Shown here one piece after another: positions 1 through 9,312 of a DNA stretch of 64,000 nt (the stretch's first letter is position 1; each line of letters starts with the position of its first letter). The position numbers and the translations under genes are program-made. Origin of the DNA: Kazachstania africana CBS 2517 (Eukaryota; Ascomycota; Saccharomycetes; Saccharomycetales; Saccharomycetaceae). The notes beneath the pieces were generated by a model. It saw only the letters and a program-made list of their open reading frames with translations. It did not search any database and was not told where the DNA came from. The stretch spans positions 930,001 to 994,000 of the forward strand of contig NC_018941.1 in NCBI RefSeq assembly GCF_000304475.1. The letters run 5' to 3'.

Positions 1-315
1 CGCGACTCTAATGTTCATACTACTACCTAATGCGGTAAATTGCTCAGCTATTTGCATCGCTAATTCTCTAGTAGGAGTCAGAACGACGCCAAACATACCA
101 CAAGGATCTTCAGACCACCTGGCTAACATTGGTGCAGCAAACGTAATAGTTTTACCAGAACCTGTTTTTGCTCCGCCAATACAATCTCTTCCCTTCAAAA
201 TTTCTGGAATACAATGCGATTGAATCGTTGTTGGTTGTGTAATCTTCATAGCCCTCAACGAGTCCAAAAGCCATTTAGAAAGACCTAGTTGCTTGAAACT
301 TGTTATATCAGACAT
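1..315 (-). CDS. DBP8: DBP8, nucleolar DEAD-box RNA helicase (5' part only)
   Basis: The first 105 codons of a DEAD-box ATP-dependent RNA helicase run off the left edge of the window. Visible in order are a Q-motif region (KITQPTTIQ), Walker A (AKTGSGKT) and motif Ia (LTPTREL). The segment from GLSKWL through EQFTALGS matches remembered S. cerevisiae Dbp8, which is about 430 residues, so roughly three quarters of the gene lies outside. Dbp8 acts with Esf2 in 18S rRNA maturation in the small-subunit processome. The start is the only ATG that gives the usual short N-terminus ([11 protein letters not shown]). An RRPE-type promoter motif lies about 100 bp upstream, as expected for a ribosome-biogenesis gene. 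The family call is certain and the DBP8 assignment is strong. Confidence 0.93.
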   Translation of the reverse strand, partial: MSDITSFKQLGLSKWLLDSLRAMKITQPTTIQSHCIPEILKGRDCIGGAKTGSGKTITFAAPMLARWSEDPCGMFGVVLTPTRELAMQIAEQFTALGSSMNIRVA

Positions 316-961
316 CACAGTGTTATTTAATCACAGGTATTGATATTCTGAGTGGTTGTTCTTATAAGACTGCAATAACAGATTTTGAGATGACCTGTGA
401 TTTTTTTTTATTGAAAAATTTTGCGTAATATTATAAGAGCGAAAATGAAAAGCTTAGCAGAGTGCTATGCGCACTCGATAGAGAGAAGCACACATAGGAT
501 TTCTATCCTTGTCTTGAAGTATGAATCCTCTATGACAGGCGTATTATTTAACTTTAGTTCCATACAGATGAATGGCTGAAAGAACAAATATCTTAAATCT
601 TACGCTCCTTGTCATATCGTAAAAAATCCTGCCTTGAACTCAAATAAACAGACACCCCCCCCGGACCACTTGATCTATTTCTCTTCTTTGTAAGATTGGC
701 TATGAACTTAATAATGGATTACTTATGTTAATAACTCTATCGCTGTCGAATGTTCACGGCTTAAGATGGCTTACTCGGTCAAAATATTAAATCCGATTTA
801 TTACGCGATGAGCAAAAGATTCAGCCTCTCCAAGGATAGTAGATGGATATAAATAGTAGATAACTATCGCACACTTTGAACACTGGTTATATCAACCAAG
901 GCAACATAATAATTTGTTGTTTTTGTTAGATACTACCACGTTTCTCATAAGACATTTTATA
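316..961. promoter_or_regulatory. DBP8 / OYE-like divergent intergene
   Basis: This is the 646-bp spacer between two divergent genes. It contains an RRPE motif close to DBP8, a run of eight or nine C near 655-662 ending in CCGGA, and AT-rich sequence near the OYE-like start (ATATAAATAG around 847-856 could serve as a TATA-like element). No open reading frame or RNA gene was recognised. Confidence 0.5.
412..422 (-). promoter_or_regulatory. RRPE motif upstream of DBP8
   Basis: The string TGAAAAATTTT is an exact match to the rRNA-processing element found upstream of many yeast ribosome-biogenesis genes and bound by Stb3. It lies about 100 bp upstream of the DBP8 ATG, next to a T-rich tract. No perfect PAC element (CTCATCGC) accompanies it here. 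The motif is read directly; its function is inferred from family knowledge. Confidence 0.55.
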
Positions 962-1780
962 ATGACAAAATCTGAATATATTGTACCAGAACAACTAAGA
1001 GACACTAATTTGACTGAGTCACTTTGTATTGGTCCGTATGAGATTTTACACAGGATTGTGCCATCTACAAAAAGAGTAAATTATAATCATCTTTGCCAAT
1101 TTGATTTAAAGTCAAATAGACCGGGAACATTGATCATTAATCCAATACCCCCTTCTTGCACTTTGGAGAATCTAAAAAATATTGTTGAACAGGTTCAAGT
1201 TAATGGTTCATTCATATGGATATCGGTTGAATTCAGTATTTCGGGCGTTGCAGATTTCAATGGCATGACTAGGGATCAAATTTACACTTCGATCCGTAAA
1301 GTACAAGAACAAGTGAGTGTTATCATGGAGCATGTCAAACCCAATGGTATTGAAATTGATGCTACGTGTGACGTAATTTCGCAATCATTGCATTCGATGA
1401 AAAACAGCCGCACGGATGAATTTGGTGGGTCCATTCAGAATAGGTCATGCCTTCTAATGACGATCATCAAGGAGTTACTCAAAGTTGTACCTTCTCAAGT
1501 ACTCAGTGTAAAGGTTAATCCATTCCAGGACCTGGAAACTGATCCGATATGTCTTGCTGAATATGCATATATTTTTGGTGAATTAGAAAGCTGGAGAAGA
1601 ACGAATGGAATTACTATTTCATTCATTCATTTGGAAGAACCTTTGCATAATTTTGACGTCTCTAATAACTTTGTACATGCTGTTTGGAAGGGTGTGGTTG
1701 TAAGAGAGGGTAATTTCAGAGATATACATACTATTAAGGACCTTATGAAAAATGATAAGACATTAATCGCACTAGAATGA
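962..1780 (+). CDS. Decayed Old Yellow Enzyme-like protein, probably catalytically dead
   Basis: The 272-residue product aligns along most of its length with S. cerevisiae Oye2/Oye3 (400 residues): the first 17 residues align without gaps (ending DTNL), then RPGTLII, SRTDEFGGSIQNR, a YAYIFGELE segment and NNFVHAVWKG. The N-terminal alignment is why the ATG at 962 is chosen over an upstream in-frame start. OYEs are FMN-dependent NADPH dehydrogenases that reduce activated alkenes. Here key features are gone. The EIHSANGY ligand-binding and proton-donor stretch reads EIDATCDV, so His191, Asn194 and Tyr196 of OYE1 become Asp133, Cys136 and Val138. The FMN-contact region AWVQLW reads IWISVEF. About 40 residues before this are deleted, and the C-terminus stops at the point where the flavin-phosphate segment GYGRFF should begin. 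The frame is open, so it may be a young pseudogene or a repurposed protein. The position before GND1 matches OYE2 synteny. Confidence 0.75.
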   Translation: MTKSEYIVPEQLRDTNLTESLCIGPYEILHRIVPSTKRVNYNHLCQFDLKSNRPGTLIINPIPPSCTLENLKNIVEQVQVNGSFIWISVEFSISGVADFNGMTRDQIYTSIRKVQEQVSVIMEHVKPNGIEIDATCDVISQSLHSMKNSRTDEFGGSIQNRSCLLMTIIKELLKVVPSQVLSVKVNPFQDLETDPICLAEYAYIFGELESWRRTNGITISFIHLEEPLHNFDVSNNFVHAVWKGVVVREGNFRDIHTIKDLMKNDKTLIALE

Positions 1781-2313
1781 GTCCATATTAGTTCTTTCTC
1801 GCATATGCTTATATATGTTAATTTTATATCCCTGCATTTATTTTTTCGTCTCTGCTCATATGAATTTTAATTTCCAGCAGTAATAAAAACTTCATAACAA
1901 ATTAACGTTCAGCAGACTTTGCTCAACTACCATATTGGACATGATATCCTATACAAGCTATGGGTTCAATAATAAGAATGGAACGGCCGTTCTTGTCCCT
2001 TTCCATTGGAAGTTCTGTAATTTGAAGAGATATATAATGACAAGAAGTTGAATACCAGGGTTGAAAAGGTACACAGCGGCTAGACATAGCTAACACTTCT
2101 CATATCAGCAGTGTATACGACCTGACCCTTATTTTAACTATCTCATCCGTAGTTTTTGCTTATTTTGGGGTCATTACCACCTGAGGATACATGTAGGAGA
2201 TGCTTGGAATCAACTACATTTTCTATTTCAAACACTATTACTTGAATATGAGAGAGAAGTAAATTAAATAATGAACAAGTATGGATTACACTATCTTCAA
2301 AACATTATGCACA
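1781..2313. other. Intergene, OYE-like to tRNA-Thr
   Basis: No coding sequence was recognised in this 533-bp spacer. A 12-bp perfect palindrome GAACGGCCGTTC sits at 1981-1992. The sequence next to the tRNA was inspected for Ty LTR ends (TGTTG...CAACA) and none was seen. Confidence 0.5.
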
Positions 2314-2385
2314 GCCTCCTTAGCTTAGTGGTAGAGCGTTGCACTTGTAATGCAAAGGTCGCTAGTTCAATTCTGGCAGGTGGCA
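2314..2385 (+). tRNA. tRNA-Thr (anticodon UGU)
   Basis: The 72-nt gene folds as a cloverleaf: acceptor GCCTCCT/AGGTGGC with discriminator A, D-arm around GCTTAGTGGTAGAGC, anticodon stem TTGCA/TGCAA with the TGT anticodon, and a T-arm with TTCAATT in the loop. A T-T mismatch sits at acceptor position 4, which I recall also in the S. cerevisiae tT(UGU) sequence. The gene is intronless. T-rich sequence with T4 runs starts about 9 nt downstream and would terminate Pol III. A tRNA-Thr(UGU) also lies between OYE2 and GND1 in S. cerevisiae as I remember it, so the position appears conserved. Confidence 0.97.
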
Positions 2386-3204
2386 GTTTGTCCTTTTGTT
2401 TTGCTTACATCGCGAACAAATATTTTTTTGGCCTAATATAAATCTCGCCGAAAATCCCTACAAAGATGGACAGCATACAATAACTTACCTATTTGGTAGT
2501 TCCAGCCATGTGCGTTGGACGTATAGACACATCCTTAGAATTGAAAAGGAATCCTCCAAAGAAGAGAAAGAAGAACGCCTCCAGTAAATAACAATAGACA
2601 AAATTTAACACCGTTAAAGTTATATATAGATTGACATATCAACGGAACTTTCCATTAAACGTACTGCAGTGAAGTATAATAAGTGCCTGCTATTCTTATA
2701 CTCTTCTGTAACAATATATTGTGTTCACCCAGACATCTCATACAAGCTATTGGCACAAGGAAATCGTCGAACATTTCTCATGCCGAATAAACTATACACC
2801 ATTTTCCACTTTTTTAGTCGTTCCCGGCAAATTTGTTGACGGAAAATCTTTACATAAAGGGCTGCAGCATTTGCGCTTTTCCAATCCCATTCATTATCAA
2901 AGGTAAATGACATCTTAGTAAGTCGTTAAAGGGGCTTCTTTGCGACGACGCACTATTTTCATTATCAGTATTATTATTATTATTATTATTGCTGTTATTA
3001 ACTAAGCTCCTCCTTTCCCTCTTATACTACGAATATTTTTCCACTTTTCTTACTACTGTGTATATAAGGAAGGATCCCGTCTTGAAAGCATTTGATTAAA
3101 AAACGGTTTCTCTCCTTACCTTGTTAGATTCAATTTTTTGAAAGGTATAGAGAATAATCTAAATACAAATCATCCAAACTTCACAATTATATCAACTCTA
3201 AAAA
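2386..3204 (+). promoter_or_regulatory. tRNA-Thr to GND1 intergene with GND1 promoter
   Basis: This 819-bp spacer contains the Pol III terminator T-runs just after the tRNA, a TTA trinucleotide repeat of about seven units at 2969-2990, and a TATA box (TATATAAG, 3061-3068) about 137 bp upstream of the GND1 ATG. The sequence immediately before the ATG is A-rich, which is typical of highly expressed yeast genes. Small open frames here show no recognisable protein. Confidence 0.6.
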
Positions 3205-4683
3205 ATGTCTACTGCAATTGCTGACTTCGGTTTAATTGGCTTGGCCGTCATGGGTCAAAACTTAATCTTAAACACAGCAGACCATGGATTCACAGTCTGT
3301 GCTTATAATAGAACATACTCCAAAGTAGAACATTTCTTAGCTAATGAAGCAAAAGGCAAATCTATTGTCGGAGCCAAATCTATTGAAGAGTTCGTTTCTA
3401 AATTGAAAAGACCAAGAAAGATTATGTTATTGGTTAAAGCCGGTAATCCTGTTGATGCCTTAATTAGCGAATTAATTACACATCTGGAAAAGGGAGATAT
3501 TGTTATTGATGGTGGTAATTCTCATTTCCCAGATTCAAATAGACGTTTTGAAGAATTGAAGGCAAATGGAATCCTATTTGTAGGTTGCGGTGTGTCAGGT
3601 GGTGAAGAAGGTGCCAGATATGGTCCTTCATTGATGCCAGGCGGTGCCGATGAGGCTTGGCCTCATATTAAAGATCTGCTTCAATCAATTGCTGCCAAGT
3701 CTGACGGTGAGCCTTGTTGTGACTGGGTAGGACCTGCAGGTTCAGGCCACTATGTCAAGATGGTCCATAATGGTATCGAATATGGTGATATGCAATTGAT
3801 TTCAGAAGCTTATGATATTATGAAAAGGGTCGGAGGATTCACCGACAAAGAAATTAGTGACGTCTTCGCTAAATGGAATAAAGGTGTCTTGGATTCTTTC
3901 TTAATTGAAATTACGAGAGATATCTTAAAATATGATGATGTCGATGGCAAACCATTAGTAGAAAAGATTTTAGATTCTGCAGGCCAAAAAGGTACTGGTA
4001 AATGGACTGCTATGAACGCTTTAGATTTAGGTATGCCCGTCACCTTGATTGGTGAGGCTGTCTTCGCTCGTTGCCTGTCCTCCATTAAAGATGAAAGAAT
4101 TAGAGCTTCCAAAGTTTTACCTGGGCCAAAGATCCCCAAGGATGCCATCAAAGACAGACAAGAATTTATTGATGATTTAGAAGAAGCTTTATATGCCTCC
4201 AAGATTATTTCTTACGCTCAAGGCTTTATGTTAATTCGTGAAGCTGGTAAGACATACGGTTGGAAATTGAACAACCCAGCTATCGCTTTAATGTGGAGAG
4301 GTGGCTGTATTATCAGATCCGTTTTCTTAGCAGAAATTACAAAGGCTTTCAGAGAAAAACCGGACTTAGAAAACTTATTATTAGATAAGTTCTTTTTACA
4401 TGCTGTGACGAAAGCTCAATTAGGCTGGAGAAAGACAGTTGCCTTAGCAACTACATATGGTATTCCAACACCAACTTTCTCAACAGCTTTAGCATTCTAC
4501 GATGGTTACAGATCTGAAAGACTACCAGCTAATCTACTACAAGCTCAAAGAGATTTCTTCGGCGCTCATACTTTCAGAGTCTTACCAGAATGTGCCTCAG
4601 ATAATTTACCAGAGGATAAAGATATCCATATCAACTGGACTGGTCGTGGTGGAAATGTTTCTTCGTCAACTTATGAAGCGTGA
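3205..4683 (+). CDS. GND1: 6-phosphogluconate dehydrogenase, decarboxylating
   Basis: This 492-residue enzyme performs the NADP-dependent oxidative decarboxylation of 6-phosphogluconate to ribulose 5-phosphate, the second NADPH-yielding step of the cytosolic pentose phosphate pathway. The N-terminal Rossmann motif GLIGLAVMGQNL, the substrate-binding segment KMVHNGIEYGDMQL, the family signature SAGQKGTGKWT and the C-terminus INWTGRGGNVSSSTY are all present. S. cerevisiae Gnd1 is 489 residues, so the length is normal. The following neighbours MTM1 and RAD2 match the GND2 side of the S. cerevisiae duplicate pair, and the preceding OYE-like gene matches the GND1 side. This is therefore the co-orthologue of both; whether another copy exists cannot be told here. 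Confidence 0.97.
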   Translation: MSTAIADFGLIGLAVMGQNLILNTADHGFTVCAYNRTYSKVEHFLANEAKGKSIVGAKSIEEFVSKLKRPRKIMLLVKAGNPVDALISELITHLEKGDIVIDGGNSHFPDSNRRFEELKANGILFVGCGVSGGEEGARYGPSLMPGGADEAWPHIKDLLQSIAAKSDGEPCCDWVGPAGSGHYVKMVHNGIEYGDMQLISEAYDIMKRVGGFTDKEISDVFAKWNKGVLDSFLIEITRDILKYDDVDGKPLVEKILDSAGQKGTGKWTAMNALDLGMPVTLIGEAVFARCLSSIKDERIRASKVLPGPKIPKDAIKDRQEFIDDLEEALYASKIISYAQGFMLIREAGKTYGWKLNNPAIALMWRGGCIIRSVFLAEITKAFREKPDLENLLLDKFFLHAVTKAQLGWRKTVALATTYGIPTPTFSTALAFYDGYRSERLPANLLQAQRDFFGAHTFRVLPECASDNLPEDKDIHINWTGRGGNVSSSTYEA

Positions 4684-4819
4684 TTTTTCCGTTAAGTTAA
4701 AAGGGAAGTTGGCTTTATATCTCAAATTTAATAAGTAAAAAAACTAATTTTATAAAATATTTGCTTATTTTTTATTTACATGTACATTTCTTCAAATTCT
4801 TCGATCGATGGAAATGGCA

Positions 4820-5929
4820 CTAGAATTCAACAAATAATCTTTTACAGAGTTCGTAACTTGATATCATTATAGCACAACTAGGTGCAATTTTGATCACCCT
4901 GGGCAGGAGCCCCGTATACAGAGCAGCAATACCTTCATTCTGTCTTATCATGTTTAAAAACTTGAACATATTTCTTGATTTTTGTGGGCGGTTTCGAGAT
5001 CCGGTATTTGAAAGTAATGAAATTTGCCATCTTGTTTTTCCAACATCAAATGGATGAGTTATAAAGGCTGCAATTGTACCACTAATACAACCCGTTAAGA
5101 AACTATTTGCAAAATGAATTGAATTCTTTTTTGCTTTTTGAGTTTTTGACCATAGAGTTTTCTTACAAAATTCATAAGAACCCCAATAAACCGCACTGAA
5201 CGGAACGTCTCTCCATAATGTAATTTCCAATCCCTTGAAAAGGGCTTTATATGGTCCCTGTGCCTTCATTTCAACAGCAGTATCCCTCATCAGTTCTTTA
5301 AAGAGTAACCATGCATTTCTAGATTTTGAAGATCTTGGAATACTTTGAAACCGCGTTTTTAGTAGCTCTAGCGGCGCAACACTAGTTGCTGCCAAAGTTC
5401 TTGCAAATGCACCACATATAAGTGGATTAAGGTTTGAATAGTTCGTGGCAAGGGGTGACATATCTCTTAAATACTCATATCCAGTGAAATAAACAACATT
5501 AGATGGTATTGCCATGAGTAAATTCAGTGATATTCCTCTCCATAAGGTTGACGTGCCTTCAACTCTTGATATTTTTTTAAATGCCTCCAATGTACTGTTG
5601 AATTGAAGAGTGTTCCTCTTACATGCGAGATCTTGGAAGCATGGGCCTTCCCAAAATGCCTTTTCTTTAGTCATAGAGAGACGACTTTCAAACGTAAGTT
5701 TCGAAGTAGCAACTTTTGTTAAATTTGTAGGCGCCTTCCCAGTTGCAAAAGGTTTGATAGTGTCTGGTACCGGAGTTTCACATAAACAATCGGGCAACAT
5801 TTCTTGTTGCTGAAGCCGTATCCTGACCACATCCATGGGTGTCAAAGTCAATGAGGTTAATAATGATCCAATTGAGGCACTTAGCATGCGTTCTTTAGCA
5901 GTAAGTGTAGTCTTATCATCTCTTGTCAT
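4820..5929 (-). CDS. MTM1: Mitochondrial carrier Mtm1
   Basis: This 369-residue protein belongs to the mitochondrial carrier (SLC25) family of the inner membrane. Three carrier repeats are visible, each opened by a PX(D/E)XX(K/R)-type signature: TPMDVVRIR near residue 31, APLELLKTR near 184 and HPFDVGKTR near 293. The insertion after the first signature (LPDCLCETP onwards) and the segments LWRGISL and ALFKGLEITLWRDVPFSA match S. cerevisiae Mtm1 (366 residues). Mtm1 is needed for Mn-superoxide dismutase activation and has been linked to pyridoxal 5'-phosphate import. It converges with GND1 and lies downstream of RAD2 on the same strand, as in the S. cerevisiae GND2-MTM1-RAD2 block. Confidence 0.94.
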   Translation of the reverse strand: MTRDDKTTLTAKERMLSASIGSLLTSLTLTPMDVVRIRLQQQEMLPDCLCETPVPDTIKPFATGKAPTNLTKVATSKLTFESRLSMTKEKAFWEGPCFQDLACKRNTLQFNSTLEAFKKISRVEGTSTLWRGISLNLLMAIPSNVVYFTGYEYLRDMSPLATNYSNLNPLICGAFARTLAATSVAPLELLKTRFQSIPRSSKSRNAWLLFKELMRDTAVEMKAQGPYKALFKGLEITLWRDVPFSAVYWGSYEFCKKTLWSKTQKAKKNSIHFANSFLTGCISGTIAAFITHPFDVGKTRWQISLLSNTGSRNRPQKSRNMFKFLNMIRQNEGIAALYTGLLPRVIKIAPSCAIMISSYELCKRLFVEF

Positions 5930-6197
5930 AGCTTCATTTCCTGATCAATGGAGTCTTGATTGAGGGCTTCTCTCGCTTTTGGCTCTATTATAAGTACTTT
6001 AGTCATCTATTAAATTGGGTGTGGAAAATATGACATTACTTTTGTCGATGCCCTGATCTAATCATATTTTACGAAATTAGTAAGGCTTCCGAAAGTGCTT
6101 ATTGGTTATAAAACACAGCCTACCATGCTTATTTTAACGTTGTTTGTAAATGCTTGTAGTAGATATGTATATATGAATGTATGTTTTTATAAAGTAC

Positions 6198-9164
6198 TTA
6201 TTTTAGCCGTCTCCTTTTCAGCTTATCAGCAGCTGTGGTAATTCTTTTACCAAGATTAAGCTTTCTGTTTTCCTGAATGTACTCACTTGGGAAGAATTCA
6301 TTTAGAGTTTTCTGTCTCTTTTGATTCTTCCTGCCATTGATTTCTCTGATAAGAGGTACTAATGCTTCGTCTGACTTTTCTTGAGGCCAGTTAAGACGGA
6401 TTTTCATAAACGTACGAAGCATATCCAAATCTGGGTCGCCCCAAACGAAGGGAGTGCTATCGTGGTCAACTTCCGGATGAAGATATGCATCAAAAACCAA
6501 TTCGCTTGGGAAAGTATCATCGAGAGTCACCTCGTTGTTCACTAATCTTTTCCTCAAGTCTTTTTGAAATTTATTTTGACTTTCCAACTTCTTCTTATCA
6601 AATTGCCCTTCATTGTACCATTCTTTGAAATTCTTAAGATCATCAAATTCCGCTAAAATTTCCATACTGGAAACAGGACCCATCCCTTTGATACCAGTCG
6701 TGTAATCACTTCCCAACAAAAGGGCTAACTCTATCATTTTCTTTCTATCTATACCCAAACTTTTTTCTATCGTATCATAGTTGTAAAACTCCACATATTT
6801 TTTATCTTGAAATAAATTCTTGTACACTTTTGTACCCCCAAACAAAAAGACATCACTATCATCAGTTATAATACCATCTACAAGACCCAATGCTATCAAT
6901 TCTGCACATTGTGCTTCTGCTTCCATTGGAGCAGTAACAAAAGGAATCCCAAATCTCGAAAGTAACTCTTGAACATCGGTTATCATATCCATCGTTACTT
7001 CATCAGAGTCTCTCTTGTCTTTTGTCTGTTGTTCGAACAGTTCATCTTCCATGAATGCAGTATCGGCTATATTATGCTCCATATTGGATTCTATTGATGC
7101 TTTATTTAATTCGTTTGCCTTAAACTTGCGGAAATCTTCCTCTTCCCGACGGATGTCTTCAATTAAACCTTGCTCTTCATCTTCTGGAAAATCATAATCG
7201 AATATCAATGGCTTATCTTGTGTGACTTGGGCATCTATTTTCATCTCATCAACTGAATCTTCATTGTCTTTTTTAGCAAGCTCAGTGATTTCCTTCTCAA
7301 CTGGAGGAAATGTTTCTATCAAATCGTCAGTTTCTTCTTTTGTACCAGTAGATCCCAGTTCTTTTTTCTGCTCATCCAACAAATATTGTGCATTGATACC
7401 CGTTAACAGTGCGTATGTAGGCTCTGTTTCTTTATTGTCACTCAGATTTTCTTTAGGAAAAGAATCACGTTCTTCACCCCTATCAGCTACAAAGTTACTC
7501 TTCGAAAATAACGTGGAGTCCTGTTCATTTGATTGAAACCATGCAGGAAGTTCTGGAACCGGCTTATGGGACGTACCACTTCTTGTTTCTTTCTCATCTT
7601 GGACATTATTGAAAAGAAAAGATTGTGAGTCTTTGGCATGAAGATCAGGAAGCTTACCGACAATATAATTCAAATTCTGTTGTCCTTCTGTTAAAGGAAA
7701 GCCGTTCGCATTAGAGGAGGTATCAACTGAAAGATTCATAGGAGTACGCACTATGTTTTCTCCTCCTTCTTTGTTGCTATCAATTTTAGCCTTTTCATCG
7801 ACAGTAGCCACGTTGTTATCTTTATCGATATTACCTTTTAGAGCTGCTGCCTCTAATTGTGATTTTTTGACAGCTTCCATCAACTCGAGCTCATTTATGT
7901 GTTCTAAATAATCATCTTCGTCATCATAATCATCATCCTTATTATTATCCTCAAATTGATAACTGTCTGTAACTCTAATCGGCTTAATTAAAGTGCTCTC
8001 ACCCCTTGCACGCTTAACTGGCGATCCCTCGTTTGGTCTACTGTCTAAAAAGGCCTGGCTTCCTGAATAATCAATAGACTTCTCAAATTGTGGCAGCCTA
8101 CCCGCCTTCAATGAATAATCAAAAGTATCCTTAGTAGACTTCTTTGGCTTCAAGTCAACTTCTTCCCAACCAAAATCATCTTCCTCATCCTTATCACTAG
8201 CGGCTTTTATGTTTTTGTCATTCACATCCTTGTTGTCTACAATAATGGCCTTTTTTATTTCAGAACCATCGTTATCTCCCAAACCTAAAATCCAACCATT
8301 ATCTGTCTTCGTAAGTTTATATTCTCTTTGGCGTTGACCAGAAATCCTGTCGATAATTTCATCATCTAGCTTTGAAGCACCCCCATCATGAATACCAGTC
8401 ACATTAATCAGCTTTTGAGTGTAAAAGTTTCTTCTCTTCACCATATCTATTTGAAACTTGGAGAAATCCATACTATTAGGAAAAACTTGTTGCAGTTGTT
8501 CTTTACTATAACCCATCCTAAGTCTAGATTTAAGTCTTAATTGTGCCAATATTTGATATTGCACTGCCTTTGGTAATTCAGTGAACTCTTTGGAGGTTGG
8601 ATTAATCGATTCCAGGTCCAAATCATCAATAGCTTCCTCAATTTTTGAACTTGATAAAAGTTTTTGCTTTCTCTCTTTTTCATAATCAGGATTAATCCTT
8701 TGATCTTTCACACTATATAAGAAACCTTCAATCTCGGGCAAATCCCAATCATCTTCTGGCCTGAATGATATAGTACTAGTACTATTTTGTGATCCCTTCT
8801 TGATGTATTCCCTGCCTTTATGTAACTGTAGAGCCAGGAGTTTCCTTGCTGTTCTTTTTGCACTATCTCTTTTACCTTGCCGTATCTCTTTCCTAGCTTT
8901 TATTGTATTACGTTTAAGTAAGGGTACTCCGCCATCAAATACGAAGACTGGTTTGATTCCGAAGTATAATAATTTGCAAATCCTTCTAAAGAAACCTAAT
9001 ATATGCGAGTTTTTTAAAGCATTTCCTTCAGGATCCCTAATAGCCTTCAAAAACTGGTATATCCAAATTGAAGCATCTATTGCCATTCTCCTATCTTGCA
9101 GAGATTCTAACCTTACTGGCCTTGCAGTAGGACCAACAATTTCCCAATATGAATGAACACCCAT
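6198..9164 (-). CDS. RAD2: Rad2/XPG structure-specific endonuclease of nucleotide excision repair
   Basis: The 988-residue protein is the nuclease that cuts 3' of bulky lesions in nucleotide excision repair. It has the FEN1/XPG split layout. The N-domain (residues 1 to about 110) begins MGVHSYWEIVGPTARPVRLE, followed by a long acidic spacer, then the I-domain with EAEAQCAELIAL near residue 746, catalytic acids in ITDDSDVFLFGG near 765, and the helix-turn-helix LLGSDYTTGIKGMG near 820. The C-terminus carries a PCNA-binding PIP box (QKTLNEFF, near 951) and a basic tail (KLKRRRLK). The start is set at MGVHS because removal of that initiator region exposes the conserved Gly2 used by all family members; an in-frame ATG eight codons upstream is less likely. 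S. cerevisiae Rad2 is 1031 residues. Confidence 0.97.
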   Translation of the reverse strand: MGVHSYWEIVGPTARPVRLESLQDRRMAIDASIWIYQFLKAIRDPEGNALKNSHILGFFRRICKLLYFGIKPVFVFDGGVPLLKRNTIKARKEIRQGKRDSAKRTARKLLALQLHKGREYIKKGSQNSTSTISFRPEDDWDLPEIEGFLYSVKDQRINPDYEKERKQKLLSSSKIEEAIDDLDLESINPTSKEFTELPKAVQYQILAQLRLKSRLRMGYSKEQLQQVFPNSMDFSKFQIDMVKRRNFYTQKLINVTGIHDGGASKLDDEIIDRISGQRQREYKLTKTDNGWILGLGDNDGSEIKKAIIVDNKDVNDKNIKAASDKDEEDDFGWEEVDLKPKKSTKDTFDYSLKAGRLPQFEKSIDYSGSQAFLDSRPNEGSPVKRARGESTLIKPIRVTDSYQFEDNNKDDDYDDEDDYLEHINELELMEAVKKSQLEAAALKGNIDKDNNVATVDEKAKIDSNKEGGENIVRTPMNLSVDTSSNANGFPLTEGQQNLNYIVGKLPDLHAKDSQSFLFNNVQDEKETRSGTSHKPVPELPAWFQSNEQDSTLFSKSNFVADRGEERDSFPKENLSDNKETEPTYALLTGINAQYLLDEQKKELGSTGTKEETDDLIETFPPVEKEITELAKKDNEDSVDEMKIDAQVTQDKPLIFDYDFPEDEEQGLIEDIRREEEDFRKFKANELNKASIESNMEHNIADTAFMEDELFEQQTKDKRDSDEVTMDMITDVQELLSRFGIPFVTAPMEAEAQCAELIALGLVDGIITDDSDVFLFGGTKVYKNLFQDKKYVEFYNYDTIEKSLGIDRKKMIELALLLGSDYTTGIKGMGPVSSMEILAEFDDLKNFKEWYNEGQFDKKKLESQNKFQKDLRKRLVNNEVTLDDTFPSELVFDAYLHPEVDHDSTPFVWGDPDLDMLRTFMKIRLNWPQEKSDEALVPLIREINGRKNQKRQKTLNEFFPSEYIQENRKLNLGKRITTAADKLKRRRLK

Positions 9165-9298
9165 TGTAGCAGCAAAAGTCTCATACAATATTTTGAGGTA
9201 TCCAGTAACCTGTTTGCTACAACTCTTGTAAGTATCATGTTCTCATCTACTTTTCATGTGAGATGCCTTTGATTCCCATAGAGATTTAGGAAAAAATC

Positions 9299-9305
9299 AA
9301 AAAAA
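9299..9305 (-). terminator. Pol III terminator of tRNA-Val
   Basis: A run of seven A on the plus strand (T7 in the transcript) begins 8 nt past the 3' end of the tRNA, the usual RNA polymerase III stop. Confidence 0.8.
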
Positions 9306-9312
9306 GTAATCA

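Noticed and set aside
1930..2313. Solo Ty LTR next to tRNA-Thr
   Set aside because: Terminal TGTTG/CAACA or target-site duplication could not be found; the same holds for the flanks of the tRNA-Val and tRNA-Gly genes.
7015..7536. Ser-rich plus-strand frames inside RAD2
   Set aside because: These are antisense shadows of the acidic Glu/Asp-rich spacer of RAD2.
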